Of a stretch of 64,000 bases of DNA, positions 8,926 to 23,175 are shown piece by piece. The stretch covers positions 248,001 to 312,000 of the forward strand of contig NW_026252092.1 of assembly GCF_025399195.1 (NCBI RefSeq), given 5' to 3'. The notes under the pieces were generated by a model. The model ran no database searches, was not told where the DNA came from, and saw only the letters and a list, made by a program, of their open reading frames with translations. Within the stretch, counting starts at the first letter, position 1, and every line of letters starts with the position of its first letter. Made by a program: the position numbers and the translations under genes. This DNA comes from Umbelopsis ramanniana AG (taxonomy: Eukaryota; Mucoromycota; Umbelopsidomycetes; Umbelopsidales; Umbelopsidaceae).

Positions 8926-9572
8926 TCATAGTCGTCGCTTCGAGGCTTTGGTTTTCGTTCGACGCTCAATATATTTTTCAAAGTGTAAAACTGTATCATT
9001 TTTGATTCCTAAAGAACTGACTACCGCTTTATCATTTAGAAGCTTTTCGCCGTTCAGGACAAGGCAGTGCGTACGCCAAATGTACTTCCTATAAAGAAAA
9101 ATGACTTAGATCTAAATCAAACATAGTAGCCATGGGCCAAGATATCATACCAGTTTATAGATCTATTGATGCCTTGCTTACGGAGCATCCGCTTCAAAGT
9201 CATCTCGGTGAGATTTTTGATCTGCTTCACACTAGTAGCTTGGCTGACTACCAGCGCTGGTCCATCTTCGTGTTAGTAACGGAATTTTATACAAAATTTT
9301 CATGCACAAAAACGTATACACTTACGGACGTCCTCCATGGCGTTCCGTTTAATTCGTATACGATATGCTCTTCCCTCTTCTATAGCTATCAGCGTCTGGA
9401 CTTCTTCTAGCGTAGCATTCTCTGGGAGATCGCTCAACAGAGGATCTTGAAGTAATGACCTGACGACACTGGCATGATCGGTTTCTTCGCGAGAAATGTT
9501 GCGATCTCCTTTAGAGGTTTGACCGCTGGATGCCTGGGAAGGCAGGGAGAGATTATTTAACTGTGGCTCCAT
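8926..9572 (-). CDS. SNRNP25: U11/U12 snRNP 25 kDa-like protein (minor spliceosome)
   Basis: Three exons (9326-9572, 9151-9265, 8926-9088) give 174 residues. The N-terminal part carries the SNRNP25 signature LLQDPLLSDLPENATLEEVQ followed by a strand rich in basic residues. Exon 2 supplies PALVVSQATSVKQIKNLTE, and exon 3 the ubiquitin-like core WKYIWRTHCLVLNGEKL...LGIKNDTVLHF, closing with a Lys/Arg tail. In animals and plants SNRNP25 is a component of the U11/U12 di-snRNP that recognises U12-type introns. Splice joins were chosen because the W codon (TG|G) restores the diagnostic WKY-x-WRT motif. Fungi with only the major spliceosome lack this protein. Confidence 0.85.
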
Positions 9573-10427
9573 GTATACAGTCGTGCCAATATATGAAAGT
9601 GCATGGGTCGGAACGGCCGGTTAATAGACCAACAAAATCTGTGCAGTCTGTTGGCAAAGCGATTTCAAGGATAATTTGCCAGTCAAGAAAAAATTCGTAA
9701 ACCCCTTCCTTCATTCTGACCTTCTCATCATTACCCATTGATCAACTCGCTTGACGATAAACATTTTTGCACACACGAGGATAGTATGAGCATTGGTTCT
9801 ACAGACCTTTTGCATTGACTTGTAAGCATTCAAAGAACGGAAATCGGATGAGTCTCTTTGAGGTTTGATGGATCTCGGTCAGCGATGGGAGAATGTCTCA
9901 GGTATTTGAACACGAAACAGCTCCAACATACACGTTTAACTCGCTTTCCATTGTCTTTTGCAGCGATATGTAGACAAACTTAGCATCTCGAACAACACTA
10001 TGACAGAAACGTCATAGAGTAATATGTGAGATTGCAAAATTTAGTTTTCAATCTGAATCGCTCGAGACAGCAATATGGTATCACTTAATATGTTTGAAGG
10101 AACGTTTCAATATGTTCGTTGCCTGGATAGCCTTCATGATGAGATTAAGGCGAGGTTGAAGCAGCAATGGTCACGTATCGTGCGTTGCTTCTGAAAACAC
10201 GTGGAAATTAAAACCTCTGAAAGGCTGTTCCTGCATTAGTTTTATCCAATTAGCTTAGCTAACTAGAGAGCATCCTCGTTTCAACCTGACTTTACTATTA
10301 AATAGTTATTACAAAAGTGATGGATATAATATGTTACAGATACATATGCGTGGTATGCGGGTTCACGCAGACAATGATTTGCTAGTTGTGGGGGTTCGAA
10401 TAGGTACAGAAATTGGCGACCCCATGG
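9573..10427. other. Intergenic, SNRNP25 upstream to ADA3 3' end
   Basis: 855 bp. It should hold the SNRNP25 promoter on its left and the ADA3 terminator on its right. Short open frames on both strands lack conservation-like composition. I see no RNA gene or repeat here. Confidence 0.4.
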
Positions 10428-12688
10428 TCATGATTGAGAATGCCGTGCCTTTGTACTATTATCTTGCTCGGTTTTTACCAATTCTTGCTCGTCATAGATC
10501 GAAGTCTTTGGCATGACCATATCCCTGTCCTTAAAAATAGCACCGATGGAATTTATCCAGGTCCTGCGTTTCTCCATGGCATATAATGCATTATCTGATA
10601 GAGCAGTCTTGGGAAGCACCGGTACGGCTTTCTTTTTGGATTTTTGAAATCGTTGCTATCAAAATGATCGTGGTCAATGAGGCAAGATAATGGAAAAGCA
10701 GCCAAAGTGGTGATACACTTACGTATCGTTTAAAATAGCTGTGCTCCACTTGGCCATCGAGTCCATCCAGAATTTGCTTGTATTGCTCATATTGAAGCTG
10801 ACCTTCTACAACTTTCAACAGCTTTTGCTTTCTACCGACATTGATCTTTACCTGCTCTCTCAAATCCTTTTGAAGTTTTCGCATCTCTGCGCAAACTTCG
10901 TCGTCTTCTCGTGAGTCCCAATCAATCTTATAATAAAATTGTCAGTAGTTGATATGGCAGCCGTGTTTGACACTGTGTAAAATGAGGTACTCACATCATC
11001 CTCGACAAGGAGCCCTGCATAACGCAACTCTCGTTTCAGTCTATCTTCGAAATTAAGAATTCTCTCAGGTGGGTAGAAAATAGGCTCAGTTGCTGTTATA
11101 GTAGGCTGGCCATTAGTTGCTTCTGTGGTGTCCATATCATCGTCGTCTTCTTCCATATTCGGGTCGGCATCTGTGTCTGCATGACCATTTATCTCTTCTG
11201 GTGATAGAAGGTTCTCTCGTAATAAGCAGCTGATAAGTCGTTCAGTCAATGAACCACAACTCAGGTCGTGCTGGCCGAAGTGATCGTCGGTAAATGACTC
11301 GGGTGACTCCAAATACCGTGCTCTCTCCATATGCAAGCCATTGGTATCAAATGTTCCGCGAGCCGAAGTTACAGATGGTGATCTTGAGTGCCGAGGAGAG
11401 GTATCAAACGAAGGAACTAGCATTCTCTCCTCTTCCGCCCAGGTATCTAAGTAGTATCGGCCGAGCGGTGGTATTAAATATGGCTTGACATTATCACCCT
11501 AAGCAGAACCGGTAATTAACAATTTGTGGCAAGTTACCATCGAGCGAACAGCGTTCAATACTCACCTCTTCCAAAAGCATCTCTCGTTCGCTCTCAGAGA
11601 ACGTTCTGAAGTATGGTTCCATGGCATTCCAAAATGTTTGAATTGGTATTTGGTCTTTACTTTTGACTCTAATAAGATCAACCTCAATTTGTTCGACCTT
11701 CGGCTTTTGATTTGTCTTTTGGCCATTCCTGGGTGGCTGTGAATGATTTGCTCGAGCAGGGCTCTTGAAAATACCATTCTCTTTTTCTCGCCGATCAGGC
11801 TTTGGGTTCTCTTTACCCTTGGAACTCGTCTAAATGAAGAGACCATAAGTCAGTCAATACCAATTATATTGAATCAGGAGTTGAATGTTAACATACCTTT
11901 CTTGGTACGACTGGGCTGCCAGTGCTCTTGGCCGGTGGAGCATTTATCTTTGGCTCCACATGCGTATCATTATCGGGTCGCTTGGTTTTGACAACAGGTG
12001 GGTCTGCAAAATTATAATGAGTTAATTCATGTCGCGGGCATGAAGTTTGAAGAATGTTATATCGCTTCCTTGGCTATGAAACATACCTTCCATTTCACCT
12101 TTTTCTGAATCATCTCTTTCTTTTCTTTTTCTGCTTCCGTTTTCATTGGCTCCACTTTGGTTGAATATAATTAGAGCCGTTCTCACGCCAAAGTGTGGTT
12201 GTAATTAGAATTGACTTACTGTGTTCCATTACTAGGCTTAGTAAACTGGTATAGATGATCTAGAGCGTACAATGAATCAGAAATCATTGTGTTCCATTCA
12301 TAAGATTTAAACCATTCCAGGTACCTGTTGATTCTTCCTTCACATGTGTTCTATCGTTCGACTTTGAGGTATCATCCTTTTTACTCCCCGACTTCTTGTC
12401 GGAATCTGGAAGTCTTTCCTTTCGCTTATCAGAAACCTCGCGACCTTTCCTCCATTTCTCAATAAATTGTGCGTCTTTTCGAAAATGTCGAAGTCTGTTG
12501 TCAGCAAGAGGAAGTAATTTCTCAAGGTTTGCCTTAATTGCCAACAGTTCATCAAGGCCCGGGATGTTGCTTATAACAGGCGCATGTTGGCCATTAACTT
12601 GTCGAAGCTGCTTGTAGTAGAGAGTTGTTTCAGCTTCAACAGCTGTAGGACTCTGGTATTGTCGAAACTGCCGAGAGTCTTTCTCCAT
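10428..12688 (-). CDS. ADA3: SAGA/ADA histone acetyltransferase subunit Ada3/Ngg1
   Basis: Eight exons (12325-12688, 12220-12259, 12087-12154, 11897-12003, 11566-11829, 10995-11498, 10723-10926, 10428-10655) give 592 residues. Landmarks match Ada3: an N-terminal LDELLAIKANLEKLLPLADNR helix, DHLYQFTKP, FWNAMEPYFRTFSESE, GDNVKPYLIPPLGRYYLDTWAEEE, LTERLISCLLRENL, FEDRLKRELRYAGLL, and a coiled-coil from DDEVCAEMRKLQKDL. Ada3 bridges Gcn5 and Ada2 to the rest of SAGA and ADA in the nucleus. The start is the first in-frame ATG. The frame stays open upstream to a plausible 3' splice site (TTTAATCTTTCAG) near 12751, so an extra 5' exon is possible. The last exon's acceptor was chosen at 10656 (TTTTGATAG). 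Confidence 0.85.
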
Positions 12689-12868
12689 CGCACGCGATAT
12701 TCTATCAGCAAGTCTCCTTGCTACTGGCAAGCTGCCAAGTACCCGAGCTGAAAGATTAAATCCAGTCACTTTCACATATCACGTGCACAACTTTTCCTTG
12801 TCCCAAAAAAAAAAAAAAAAAGTTTATCCAGTACTGGACTGTCGAGCTAAACCATACCCTCCACAATC
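12689..12868. promoter_or_regulatory. Bidirectional promoter ADA3/CGR1 with a CACGTG site
   Basis: 180 bp separates the divergent start codons. ATCACGTG at 12778-12785 matches the Cbf1-type E-box consensus RTCACRTG. A run of about 17 A residues (12806-12822) is a likely nucleosome-depleting tract for both genes. Confidence 0.5.
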
Positions 12869-13480
12869 ATGACAGAGGCAGCAACCAAATTGGACTTGAA
12901 GGAAGCAGTTGGCGGAAAGGTGGAGACCATTACAAAGAGAGTGTCAGGTTGGTGCCCAATCTCGGTTATTGCACATTGTCCTGATCTTGATCGCTCATCA
13001 TTCGCACCCTACTATAGGCAAAAATTGGAAGCTGCAGAAAACCCCTACTCACCGAGCTCAAATGTCGAAAAAGCTTAGAAAGTCATGGGAACAACGCAGC
13101 CAAGAGAGGACAAAGCAGGAAACCGTCAAAGCTCTCGAGAAGCAGATGAAGGACGAAAAGCAAGCCGAAAAAGATGTATGTGGAATGGAAATGATTGTGC
13201 ACTTGGTCTAGTTGTGACAAAATACTAATAGCTTTTTTAATAACAATAGCGCAAGCGAGAAACTACATTGGAACGTAAAAAGATCAAGGAAGAGAAGGAG
13301 CGATTAGAACAAATGGCCGAAAAGGTACGAAAATATTTACAAGATCACACGTTGATACATGATATCCACTTTTGTGTTGTAAGCATACCCTAATTAACCT
13401 AAACGTCTCTCCCCTAGATGTCATTTAAGAGAATGCAGAGAAAGAGAAAGAGAGAAGCTAAGCGAAGGGCAAAGGTTTAG
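12869..13480 (+). CDS. CGR1: rRNA-processing protein Cgr1
   Basis: Four exons (12869-12947, 13018-13175, 13250-13324, 13418-13480) give 124 residues. The SGKNWKLQKTPTHRAQMSKK segment corresponds to the conserved SGK-x-WK-x-x-KTP-x-R motif of Cgr1. The rest is an almost uninterrupted Lys/Arg/Glu-rich helix (EQRSQERTKQETVKALEKQM; RKRETTLERKKIKEEKERLE), ending in a basic tail. Cgr1 is a nucleolar factor for 60S subunit assembly in yeast. The length equals the family norm (about 115-130). Each internal exon is under 160 nt, so open-frame calling alone misses the gene. Confidence 0.88.
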
Positions 13481-13977
13481 ATAAACGTCAGTTTCGACAA
13501 CAACAACGTATCGACCAACCTGTTTGTTGGCACTAGATATCAATCAAGGCATCCTTTTAATTATTCACTGTATTCCATTCTTTTGATTCAACATTTCCAT
13601 CACACATTGTTTTAAATACACTGTCATTACACTCAAAGTTAGACCGATGTAAAGTTTATGAAGACTATATAACAGCGCATCTGGAAGAACAGATTTGGTA
13701 AAAAGTTGCCTACAGTGTTACTTTCAACCGTGCTCTACCTGATTACACAATGCAATACATGATTTGGTTGAAATCTTAAATCAGTAACAGCAGTCTTGTG
13801 GCCTGCTCTATGGTGAAGTATCTGTTGAGTTACGATCGTCGTTTGCCTTTGATTTTGCCGTTGCGGGTTACGGCGGAGCTTGCAGAGCAACGATTGAAAT
13901 TTCAGGAAACGGTCACAAAAACAATTTTGAAAACTGAATAGCAACGATCGTGTTTATTGTAACAAACATTGGGAATC
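13481..13977. other. Intergenic, CGR1 to uL22m
   Basis: 497 bp between two genes in the same orientation. It holds the CGR1 3' region and the uL22m promoter. A minus-strand open frame (13735-13944) has no protein-like features. Confidence 0.4.
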
Positions 13978-14919
13978 ATGTCGTCAAAATCAATAACATC
14001 CCTTGGTACGGTTCAGCGTTCATCTAGCGATATGTTTACAGCATTATTAAGTTTGATTGACCAACGGTATCTTTATAGTGAGCGCATTCAAGACATTGCA
14101 GCCTTTCCCCTTGGCTCGCCAACATGCACCTACTATGGTGGCAGCATGCAAGTAAGCAATACACACAGTCCAAATGAAATATTACCAACTTGATAAAAGG
14201 ATTCAATTAATCATCAGCGAAACTATCATCGTTACATCAGACTTCATACAAGCTCAAAGCGACTAGCTGATTTACCACCAAGTGACCGACCAACTATTGG
14301 CGCCTCATCTATTTTCGAGAACTTGGAAGCAGATAAGAAAGCTACAGAGCAAGTCACCGAACAAGCTATACCTCATGAAGAAAAAGAAGTATGTTTTTAT
14401 GAATGAGCTAATTTCGATGTGTGTTTACTGCGAAGCCTCAAATTTAACCCATTTAATTTTTCTGCTACGCCGTAGTATCGATGGGCATCTGCCAATTTTA
14501 AAACTAGTCCTCAAAAGCTCAACAAAATTGCACGACAGCTTCGAAATCTTAAGGTGGAAGATGCTATAAAGCAAATGGAGTTTTCTCACAAACGTATATC
14601 AAATAAGGTTCTCCACAACCTCGCATTTGCCAACAAGAATGCCAAGGAACAAAAAGGCTTTGAAAACTTAGTTGTGTCCCAAGCCTGGGTAGGCAAGGGG
14701 CGATATATCAAGCGCATTAAGCCTCATGGGCGCGGACGCTGGGGTATTATGCATCATAAGGAGGCACACATTAAATTTATTCTGAAAGAAGCTCCATCCC
14801 AAGAAACCTCTAAAGAACAAAAGCGCAATATTCGTGGATGGCACGACAACAAAAAGGTGTGGACCTCCATGGTAGAGAATAAGCCTATTTACAACGGCAA
14901 AGGATTTTACAACTGGTAG
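13978..14919 (+). CDS. Mitochondrial large-subunit ribosomal protein uL22m
   Basis: Three exons (13978-14151, 14218-14388, 14476-14919) give 262 residues. The C-terminal domain is an L22 fold: TSPQKLNKIARQLRNLKVED, AIKQMEFSHKRISNKVL, then the extended hairpin segment WVGKGRYIKRIKPHGRGRWG that would reach toward the exit tunnel. The long N-terminal part is Ser/Arg-rich and lacks acidic residues early on, fitting a mitochondrial presequence. The ATG at 13978 is the first in frame. It assembles into the mitoribosome; no other role is suggested here. Confidence 0.88.
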
Positions 14920-15243
14920 AAACTGCGGCCCATTCCAATGTAATAAAAATAGAGACACAATTTTTCACAGTAGAGCATTAACAGCTGCACGGAAGGAAAC
15001 ATGTATGATTCATTTGGATCCAAAGCGGATGACACTTGTTTGGTTTGCTGTTGGCCGTGAGATCCGATTGGACGGATTTTTTTTTTCTTGCCTGCCTTGG
15101 TATCAACGGCCCGCCCGGCTCAATTCGGCCCTACTATTCCGCCCCCAATCGAGCCAAAAATCATTATATAAAAAAATGCCTTATTTCAATTTTCAAAACG
15201 TGGTTCTCAATAAAATATTCATCTCTACCATTAACAACTTTTA
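14920..15243 (+). promoter_or_regulatory. Intergenic with P450 reductase promoter; TATA box at 15165-15172
   Basis: 324 bp. TATATAAA lies 79 bp upstream of the reductase ATG. A T9 tract and GC-rich blocks lie further upstream. The 5' part should hold the uL22m transcript end. Confidence 0.5.
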
Positions 15244-17639
15244 ATGACACACACAACCGCAACAGTCCTGGACCCCCAGTCGCTGTTTGTGCTTGGCACC
15301 ATTGGCACTATCAGTCTGGGCACACTCGCATGGTTAGCCAGGAACCATCTTTTTACATCAACCAAGTCCCCCATCAGGTCCACTGGCCAGGTGGAATCTA
15401 CTAAGAAGCAGACTCCTGTTGCAGCTCCTAAGAAGAGCCGTAACTTTGTGGAAGTCATGCAGCAGCAGGTACGTTAGCTTGACAACCTCCCTTGATATAT
15501 CAGTTAGTTTTAATCGAAATGGTCCCTAACCTCTTTTTTGTTTTTACTGTAGAGCCGTCGCGTGATCGTCTTCTATGGCTCTCAAACCGGAACTGCTGAA
15601 GACTATGCCTCACGTATTGCTAAGGAATGTACTCAAAAGTACAATGTCAATGCTATGACCGCTGATCTGGAAGAATATGACATGGAGCATTTGGATGAGC
15701 TTCCCACTGACAAATTGGCCATCTTTGTCTTGGCCACCTATGGTGAAGGCGAACCTACCGATAACGCTGTACCTTTTTGGGATTTCATTAACCAAGAGGA
15801 AACCCCCCAGTTTTCTCAAGCCGATTCCGCAGAAGACCTTAGCCAACCTCTCAAGAATTTGAGATATATCGGTTTTGGTTTGGGCAACAAGACGTATGAG
15901 CACTTCAATGAAGCCATTCGAGTAGTTGACAAGAAGCTTACAGCTTTTGGTGCTACAAGAATTGGCGAATGTGGTGAAGGTGACGATGATGGAAGTTTGG
16001 AAGAAGACTTCATGGCCTGGCAAGAAGCGATGTGGCCTGCCTTCTGTGAGGTCATGGAAGTTTCGGAGACAGCCATTGGAGAGGCGGAACGAACAGCTAC
16101 CTATCACACTCAAGAAATAGAATTTGTCAGTGAAACGGATCTTTATTTGGGTGAACTTGGAGATAAAACGTAAGCAATGCGGGACCCTTCATTATTTGCT
16201 TGGGCAGCCTCCCCCCTATATCCCCCTCGATTTTTCAACACTATACTGACTTTTTACTTTTGCTTCAGACAATCAAATTACGACGCCAAGAAGCCTTTCC
16301 CTGCCTTGATTCAATCCCGCGACTTGTTTACGAGCTCAGACCGTCACTGCCTTCACTTGGATATTGATATCACCGGATCTGGACTTCGATATCTCACTGG
16401 CGATCATATCGCGATCTGGCCTACCAACTCTGAAACCGAAGTCAGCCGCTTGGTAAAGGCTATTGGTTTGATCGACAAACTTGACGTTGCCGTCAAGGTC
16501 GAAGCGATCGATCCCGCTGCCCCCAAAAAGTACCCATTCCCTGTTCCCACCACCTACAGGTCCATCTTCCGTCATTATCTTGACATCGCTACGCCTCCTC
16601 CACGACCTGTTTTGGGTGCCATCGCTCAATATGCCACTTCCGAAGCAACCAAGTCAAAGCTGGAGAGCCTTGCTTCTGATAAGGATCTTTACAAAAGTGA
16701 AGTCGTAGAATCATGCAAGAATCTTGGCGAGGTTTTGGAGTCCATTGATAGTACACCTGGTGCTTTTGCCGATGTTCCTTTCGATCTTATCGTCGAGAGT
16801 TTGAGTCGTCTTCAGCCACGCTACTATTCCATCTCCTCATCCTCCTTGGAAAGCCCCAACACCATCACAGTGACAGCTGTCACCCTCAAATATACTCCAG
16901 AATCAACGCCCGATCGCACTGTTTACGGTGTCGCTACCAACTATCTGTGGGCCATGCACCAAGCTGCTCATCCCGAGATTCAGAATGTTGAAAGCGGCCC
17001 AGAATACTATACTAAGGGTCCTCGTGATACTTATTTGAACCAGGACGGTGTCAAGGTCCCTGTTCATGTACGCAAGTCTAACTTTAAGTTGCCTCGCAAC
17101 CCAAGTGTTCCCGTTATCCTTGTTGGTCCTGGGTAAGTGCTCTATAAGTGTAGCCCGATTTTAAAGCGTGAATACTAACTACTCTCCATTCTGTTCATAG
17201 AACTGGTGTTGCACCTCATCGTGCTTTCGTTCGCGAAAGAGCTTTCCAAAAGCGCAACGGCAAAGACGTTGGCAAAACATTGTTGTTCTTCGGCTGCCGA
17301 CGTTCTGACGAAGACTATTTGTACAAAGATGAATGGCCTGAATTGTTTGATACTCTCGGTGGCGAGTCCCGTATCATCAATGCCTTCTCTCGTGAAACTG
17401 ATAAGAAGGTCTATGTCCAAGATCGACTTCGTGAAAACGGTTCCGAAGTCTGGGATATGCTTGACAAGCAACATGCATACATCTACGTCTGTGGCGACGC
17501 CAAGAGAATGGCCAAGGATGTGCAAACTGCATTCATAGAATTTGCCCAGCAATTCGGTGGAAAATCAACCGAAGAGGCAGAACAATACGTTAAGGACCTG
17601 CGAAGCAAGGGCCGTTACCAAGAAGACGTATGGGCGTAA
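15244..17639 (+). CDS. CPR1: NADPH-cytochrome P450 reductase
   Basis: Four exons (15244-15468, 15553-16169, 16269-17132, 17201-17639) give 714 residues, normal for the family. An N-terminal membrane anchor (about residues 13-33) is followed by the FMN-binding flavodoxin domain (FYGSQTGTAEDYA; ATYGEGEPTDNA; GLGNKTYEHFN). Then come the connecting and FAD domains (RYYSISSSS) and the NADPH domain (GPGTGVAPHRAF, LFFGCRRSDEDYLY). It ends in DVWA, with the expected penultimate Trp that stacks on FAD. The enzyme sits on the ER facing the cytosol and passes electrons from NADPH to P450s, including sterol demethylase. The GG|A codon split restores the GPGTG loop. Confidence 0.96.
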
Positions 17640-17939
17640 ATGTCGTGTCGATGACTCCCCCTCCCCTTCTCCTATCTCGCATCCTCGCATATATTTGATT
17701 TCCAGCATGCAGCACGTATATCCTTTAGAATTTGGCTCAATTTTAGAGCGTTTGTTTTCTAGATTTGTCAAACTTGTACATTATAGTAGTATGACGAAAA
17801 AATAATATTTCATTTTATTGAAATCGCACTATAAATCTGTCTGACTACGAGTTCATTGATGAGTGAGTAATTTCTACATTGGTTTGAGCGTGGCCATCTA
17901 AGTTTGGCTGTAATGTTTAATGGAGTTTGGAACCCGTAC
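17640..17939. other. Convergent 3' regions (CPR1 and thioredoxin)
   Basis: 300 bp between two convergent stop codons. AT-rich with AATAAT/ATTTTATTG tracts suitable for polyadenylation. No gene seen. Confidence 0.4.
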
Positions 17940-18551
17940 TTATTGTCTGTCGCCGTGCTTGTTGACAAATTCAGTCAAAAACTTTCTGTCGCGCATACCG
18001 ACGAATTCGTCAACAACCTTGCCGTTTTGGAAAGCAAACACAGTAGGCATGGCGGCAATTTGATACTTTTGAGCAATATCCATGGCTGAATCCACATCAA
18101 GCTTAACAAGGGTCACCTTCTTGTTGTCGGCAACAGCTTTAGTAAGAATAGGTCCAAGCACTTTACAAGGGCCGCACCACCTATAACATCCATGGTTTAG
18201 AAAACAATTGAAGCACTGCGAGCAGCACGGTCAGCTACTTACTCGGCATAAAAGTCAACAATGACAGGGTGGTCTGCTTTCTCTACAAGGTCAGCAAAAG
18301 TCTTGTCGGTAGCTTCAATGGTCTTTCCGCTGCTGACGACACTAGAGGTGTGAAAGAGTGAAGGCTTGATTGAGGCAGCTATTAATGAACATTATCCTGT
18401 TAGTAATCGTGGAAGTAGCCAAAGTAGATTTGGCGAGCAAACCAGGACGTCCATTTCACCGCAACTGATACAACACTCGTACCATTGCGACTAACAACTT
18501 ACTTCTAATTGCCTGTGATGCTGGTCGAGATAGTGTGCGAATGGCGTTCAT
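17940..18551 (-). CDS. Mitochondrial thioredoxin
   Basis: Three exons (18503-18551, 18243-18378, 17940-18180) give 141 residues. The first about 35 residues are rich in Arg, Ser and Thr without acidic residues, typical of a mitochondrial presequence. The thioredoxin fold follows with VIVDFYAEWCGPCK (active-site Cys64 and Cys67) and the cis-Pro loop AAMPTVFAF. It reduces disulphides and supports peroxiredoxins in the matrix. Exon 2 ends inside the Glu codon just before the WCGPC motif, so an intron interrupts the active-site region. Confidence 0.93.
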
Positions 18552-19499
18552 TTTGTTGGTGGAGGGTAAAAGCGTGGTCTGGCAGAAAAATACCCTGTCA
18601 GTCAGGTTGTCAAAAGCGGATCGGAGGTCAAAATTCCCTAAATACTCACTCACAGACCGTGCTTGATTACAAACGCCATAGCAAAACATGCGTGCCAGTA
18701 CGGACGAGCTAGCAAGTCACATCAACTTAATATTGAACACATGAAAAAGGCCCTACACTATCTTGGACTAATCCAGGACCAAAATAAATCCAAGTAGACA
18801 TAGGAAGACATTGAATCTATGACTAGAGGTTGAAGTCTGCTGTCGCTTTCATCGTTGGATATGATCTACTGATTTGATCCGAGTATCCGCTGTGTCCTAG
18901 GTAAAAGTTTAGCTGGCAAGCTGACAGTATCTACCATACGGCATCCCTTCTCATGAGGCTTAAGGTTAGCATCGCCTTTTCGCACTTCTTTGTTTGAATT
19001 CAATGGCTGATGCGGACCGGGCATCCACCGCTATCGGTCAAATTTCATATGCAAGAGCCACGGAAAGAGTATCACGGGGGCCCTACGGCTGTTTCCATAT
19101 CTAAGCCTGGTTTTTTGCATCGGTGCTCTTTTCGAGGCATGAAACAGCCAGTCCGGCTGTATTTTGGAGCATATTGGCCAGCTTCTCAATTTCCTTTGTT
19201 AAATGATGGGAGACATTGAATGTGCATGCTTTCCAGCGTAAGCCAGCACGCTATAGCTACCTTCTCGATCAAGACAAGATCTTTTAACGCCTACCGATCT
19301 TGATTATTAACCATGGCCATAAATGGTCAAAATTTGCTTTGCTTGCTCTCACTGAAACTTTTGACGTGCTACTGACGGACAAGACTTTTTCCGCATGGGA
19401 AAGAATTATCCGTGCTTTCGAATAAAATTGGCAGTGTGTTCTGTATTTCTCTGATAGTGCTTGGTTTCTCTTCTCCTCGCTATATTCTCATCACCCACG
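18552..19499. other. Intergenic, divergent thioredoxin/DHA2 transporter
   Basis: 948 bp between divergent genes, long enough for two separate promoters. A 69-codon frame at 19010-19219 has no convincing protein features. No RNA gene or repeat was recognised. Confidence 0.4.
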
Positions 19500-22071
<2,572 letters not shown>

Positions 22072-22414
22072 GGTGTCTTCCAATGTACACACTTTTTCAC
22101 TTAGTAGGTGGCTCATGTAACATATAAAGTTGATAAGATATCAACTGCCTTACAGCAGATACCCTAGTACAGTATTTACTGTCTGTAAGAATGCTGTAAG
22201 TGTATTAAACTTCCCAAGCAAGACACATATCCAATAAAGAAATAGTAGTATGTATATTTATTATTCTATTACAAAGGGGACCCGATTATACAGAGTGTCT
22301 ACGTGTGATTTTTCTACAGCAATTGAACAGTAAGTAATTAGTGAGTAAAATTGAGTCAGCCAGCCAGGGCGAAGAATCATTGATATATAAAAATCATGAA
22401 GGATACTGCAAAGT
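22072..22414. other. Convergent 3' regions (transporter and HMG gene)
   Basis: 343 bp between convergent stops, AT-rich. Includes AATAAAG near 22236 as a plausible polyadenylation signal for the transporter. No gene seen. Confidence 0.4.
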
Positions 22415-23175
22415 TTATCTTTCATTTTTATCATCGGCATCGTCATCAATATAGTCAACAACATCATCATCTTCTGTTTCCTTTCCTTTTTCTCCTTCTT
22501 CTTCTTCAGCGATTGCTTTTGCTATGCTTGAGATGGGTATTTCACACGTAGGACAGTGGCACACAATATGTTGAATGGGAAATAGAAATGATGCATATGA
22601 CCTGTACGGTGTCGGTGGAAATGCCGTTGGTGATGAAGACGGTAGGATTTCATTCTTGGACACGCAGGTCGGACGGATGGCGTCATTGGCTTCTCGAACA
22701 AACTTCAGATACCTAGGTAGTGTTACTCGAAGCTGACCCATGCTGAGTAGTTGCTGCTTTGGAACCTTAGGCGTTCTTGGTGTCCTATTGAGCTTGCCAG
22801 TAGATACAACCGTACTAAACAAAGAAAAAAAAAAACGATGGTCAGAAATTTTCCTTGTCTAACAGCCTTTTTTTTTTAAGATAACCTTGGGACATGTCGT
22901 GCAGCGTTGATTTTGGATAGCGACCGATAGTATTCCTTTGTTTCAGGAGGAGCTTCATGCCACCATAGAGAAACGATACGCGATATATCATGAGGCAATG
23001 GAGCATTCAATCTTTTACGTAGGGTTGATTGCTTTTCAGAACGATAGAGAAGGAATGCGTTAGGAGGTCTCAATTTTTCCGTAACTTGTCTGTCTTTCCT
23101 ACTAAGCTTGGAGGAAGACTCCAATGAAGAATCAATCTCGAATTGTTGTTCTTGCAAATCTTTCGAAGGGGACAT
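22415..23175 (-). CDS. HMG-box transcription factor, MATA-HMG type
   Basis: Two exons (22886-23175, 22415-22814) give 229 residues. A single HMG box occupies about residues 34-96 with RPPNAFLLYRSEKQS, HDISRIVSLWWHEAPPETK and YYRSLSKINAARHVPR. The N-A-F-x-x-Y-R start and I-S-R-I-x-x-x-W-W pattern is that of sequence-specific MATA/SOX-class boxes used in fungal mating-type and developmental regulators. A Cys pair (CHCPTC) and a Glu/Asp-rich tail follow. The intron donor is the weaker GTTATC. An in-frame ATG at 23265 would add 30 residues; I prefer 23175. Neighbours are not those of the known Mucorales sex locus, so a mating-type role is not supported. Confidence 0.78.

Noticed and set aside
10380-10425. 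GGGGTTCGAAT resembling a tRNA T-arm
   Set aside because: The stem does not close, and no D-arm or acceptor stem lies upstream; the region is the downstream flank of ADA3.
12400-12617. Plus-strand open frame inside ADA3
   Set aside because: Antisense shadow of exon 1; no conserved features.
19010-19219. Possible small gene between thioredoxin and the transporter
   Set aside because: Only 69 codons, no recognisable motif, and no supporting splice sites; left as intergenic.
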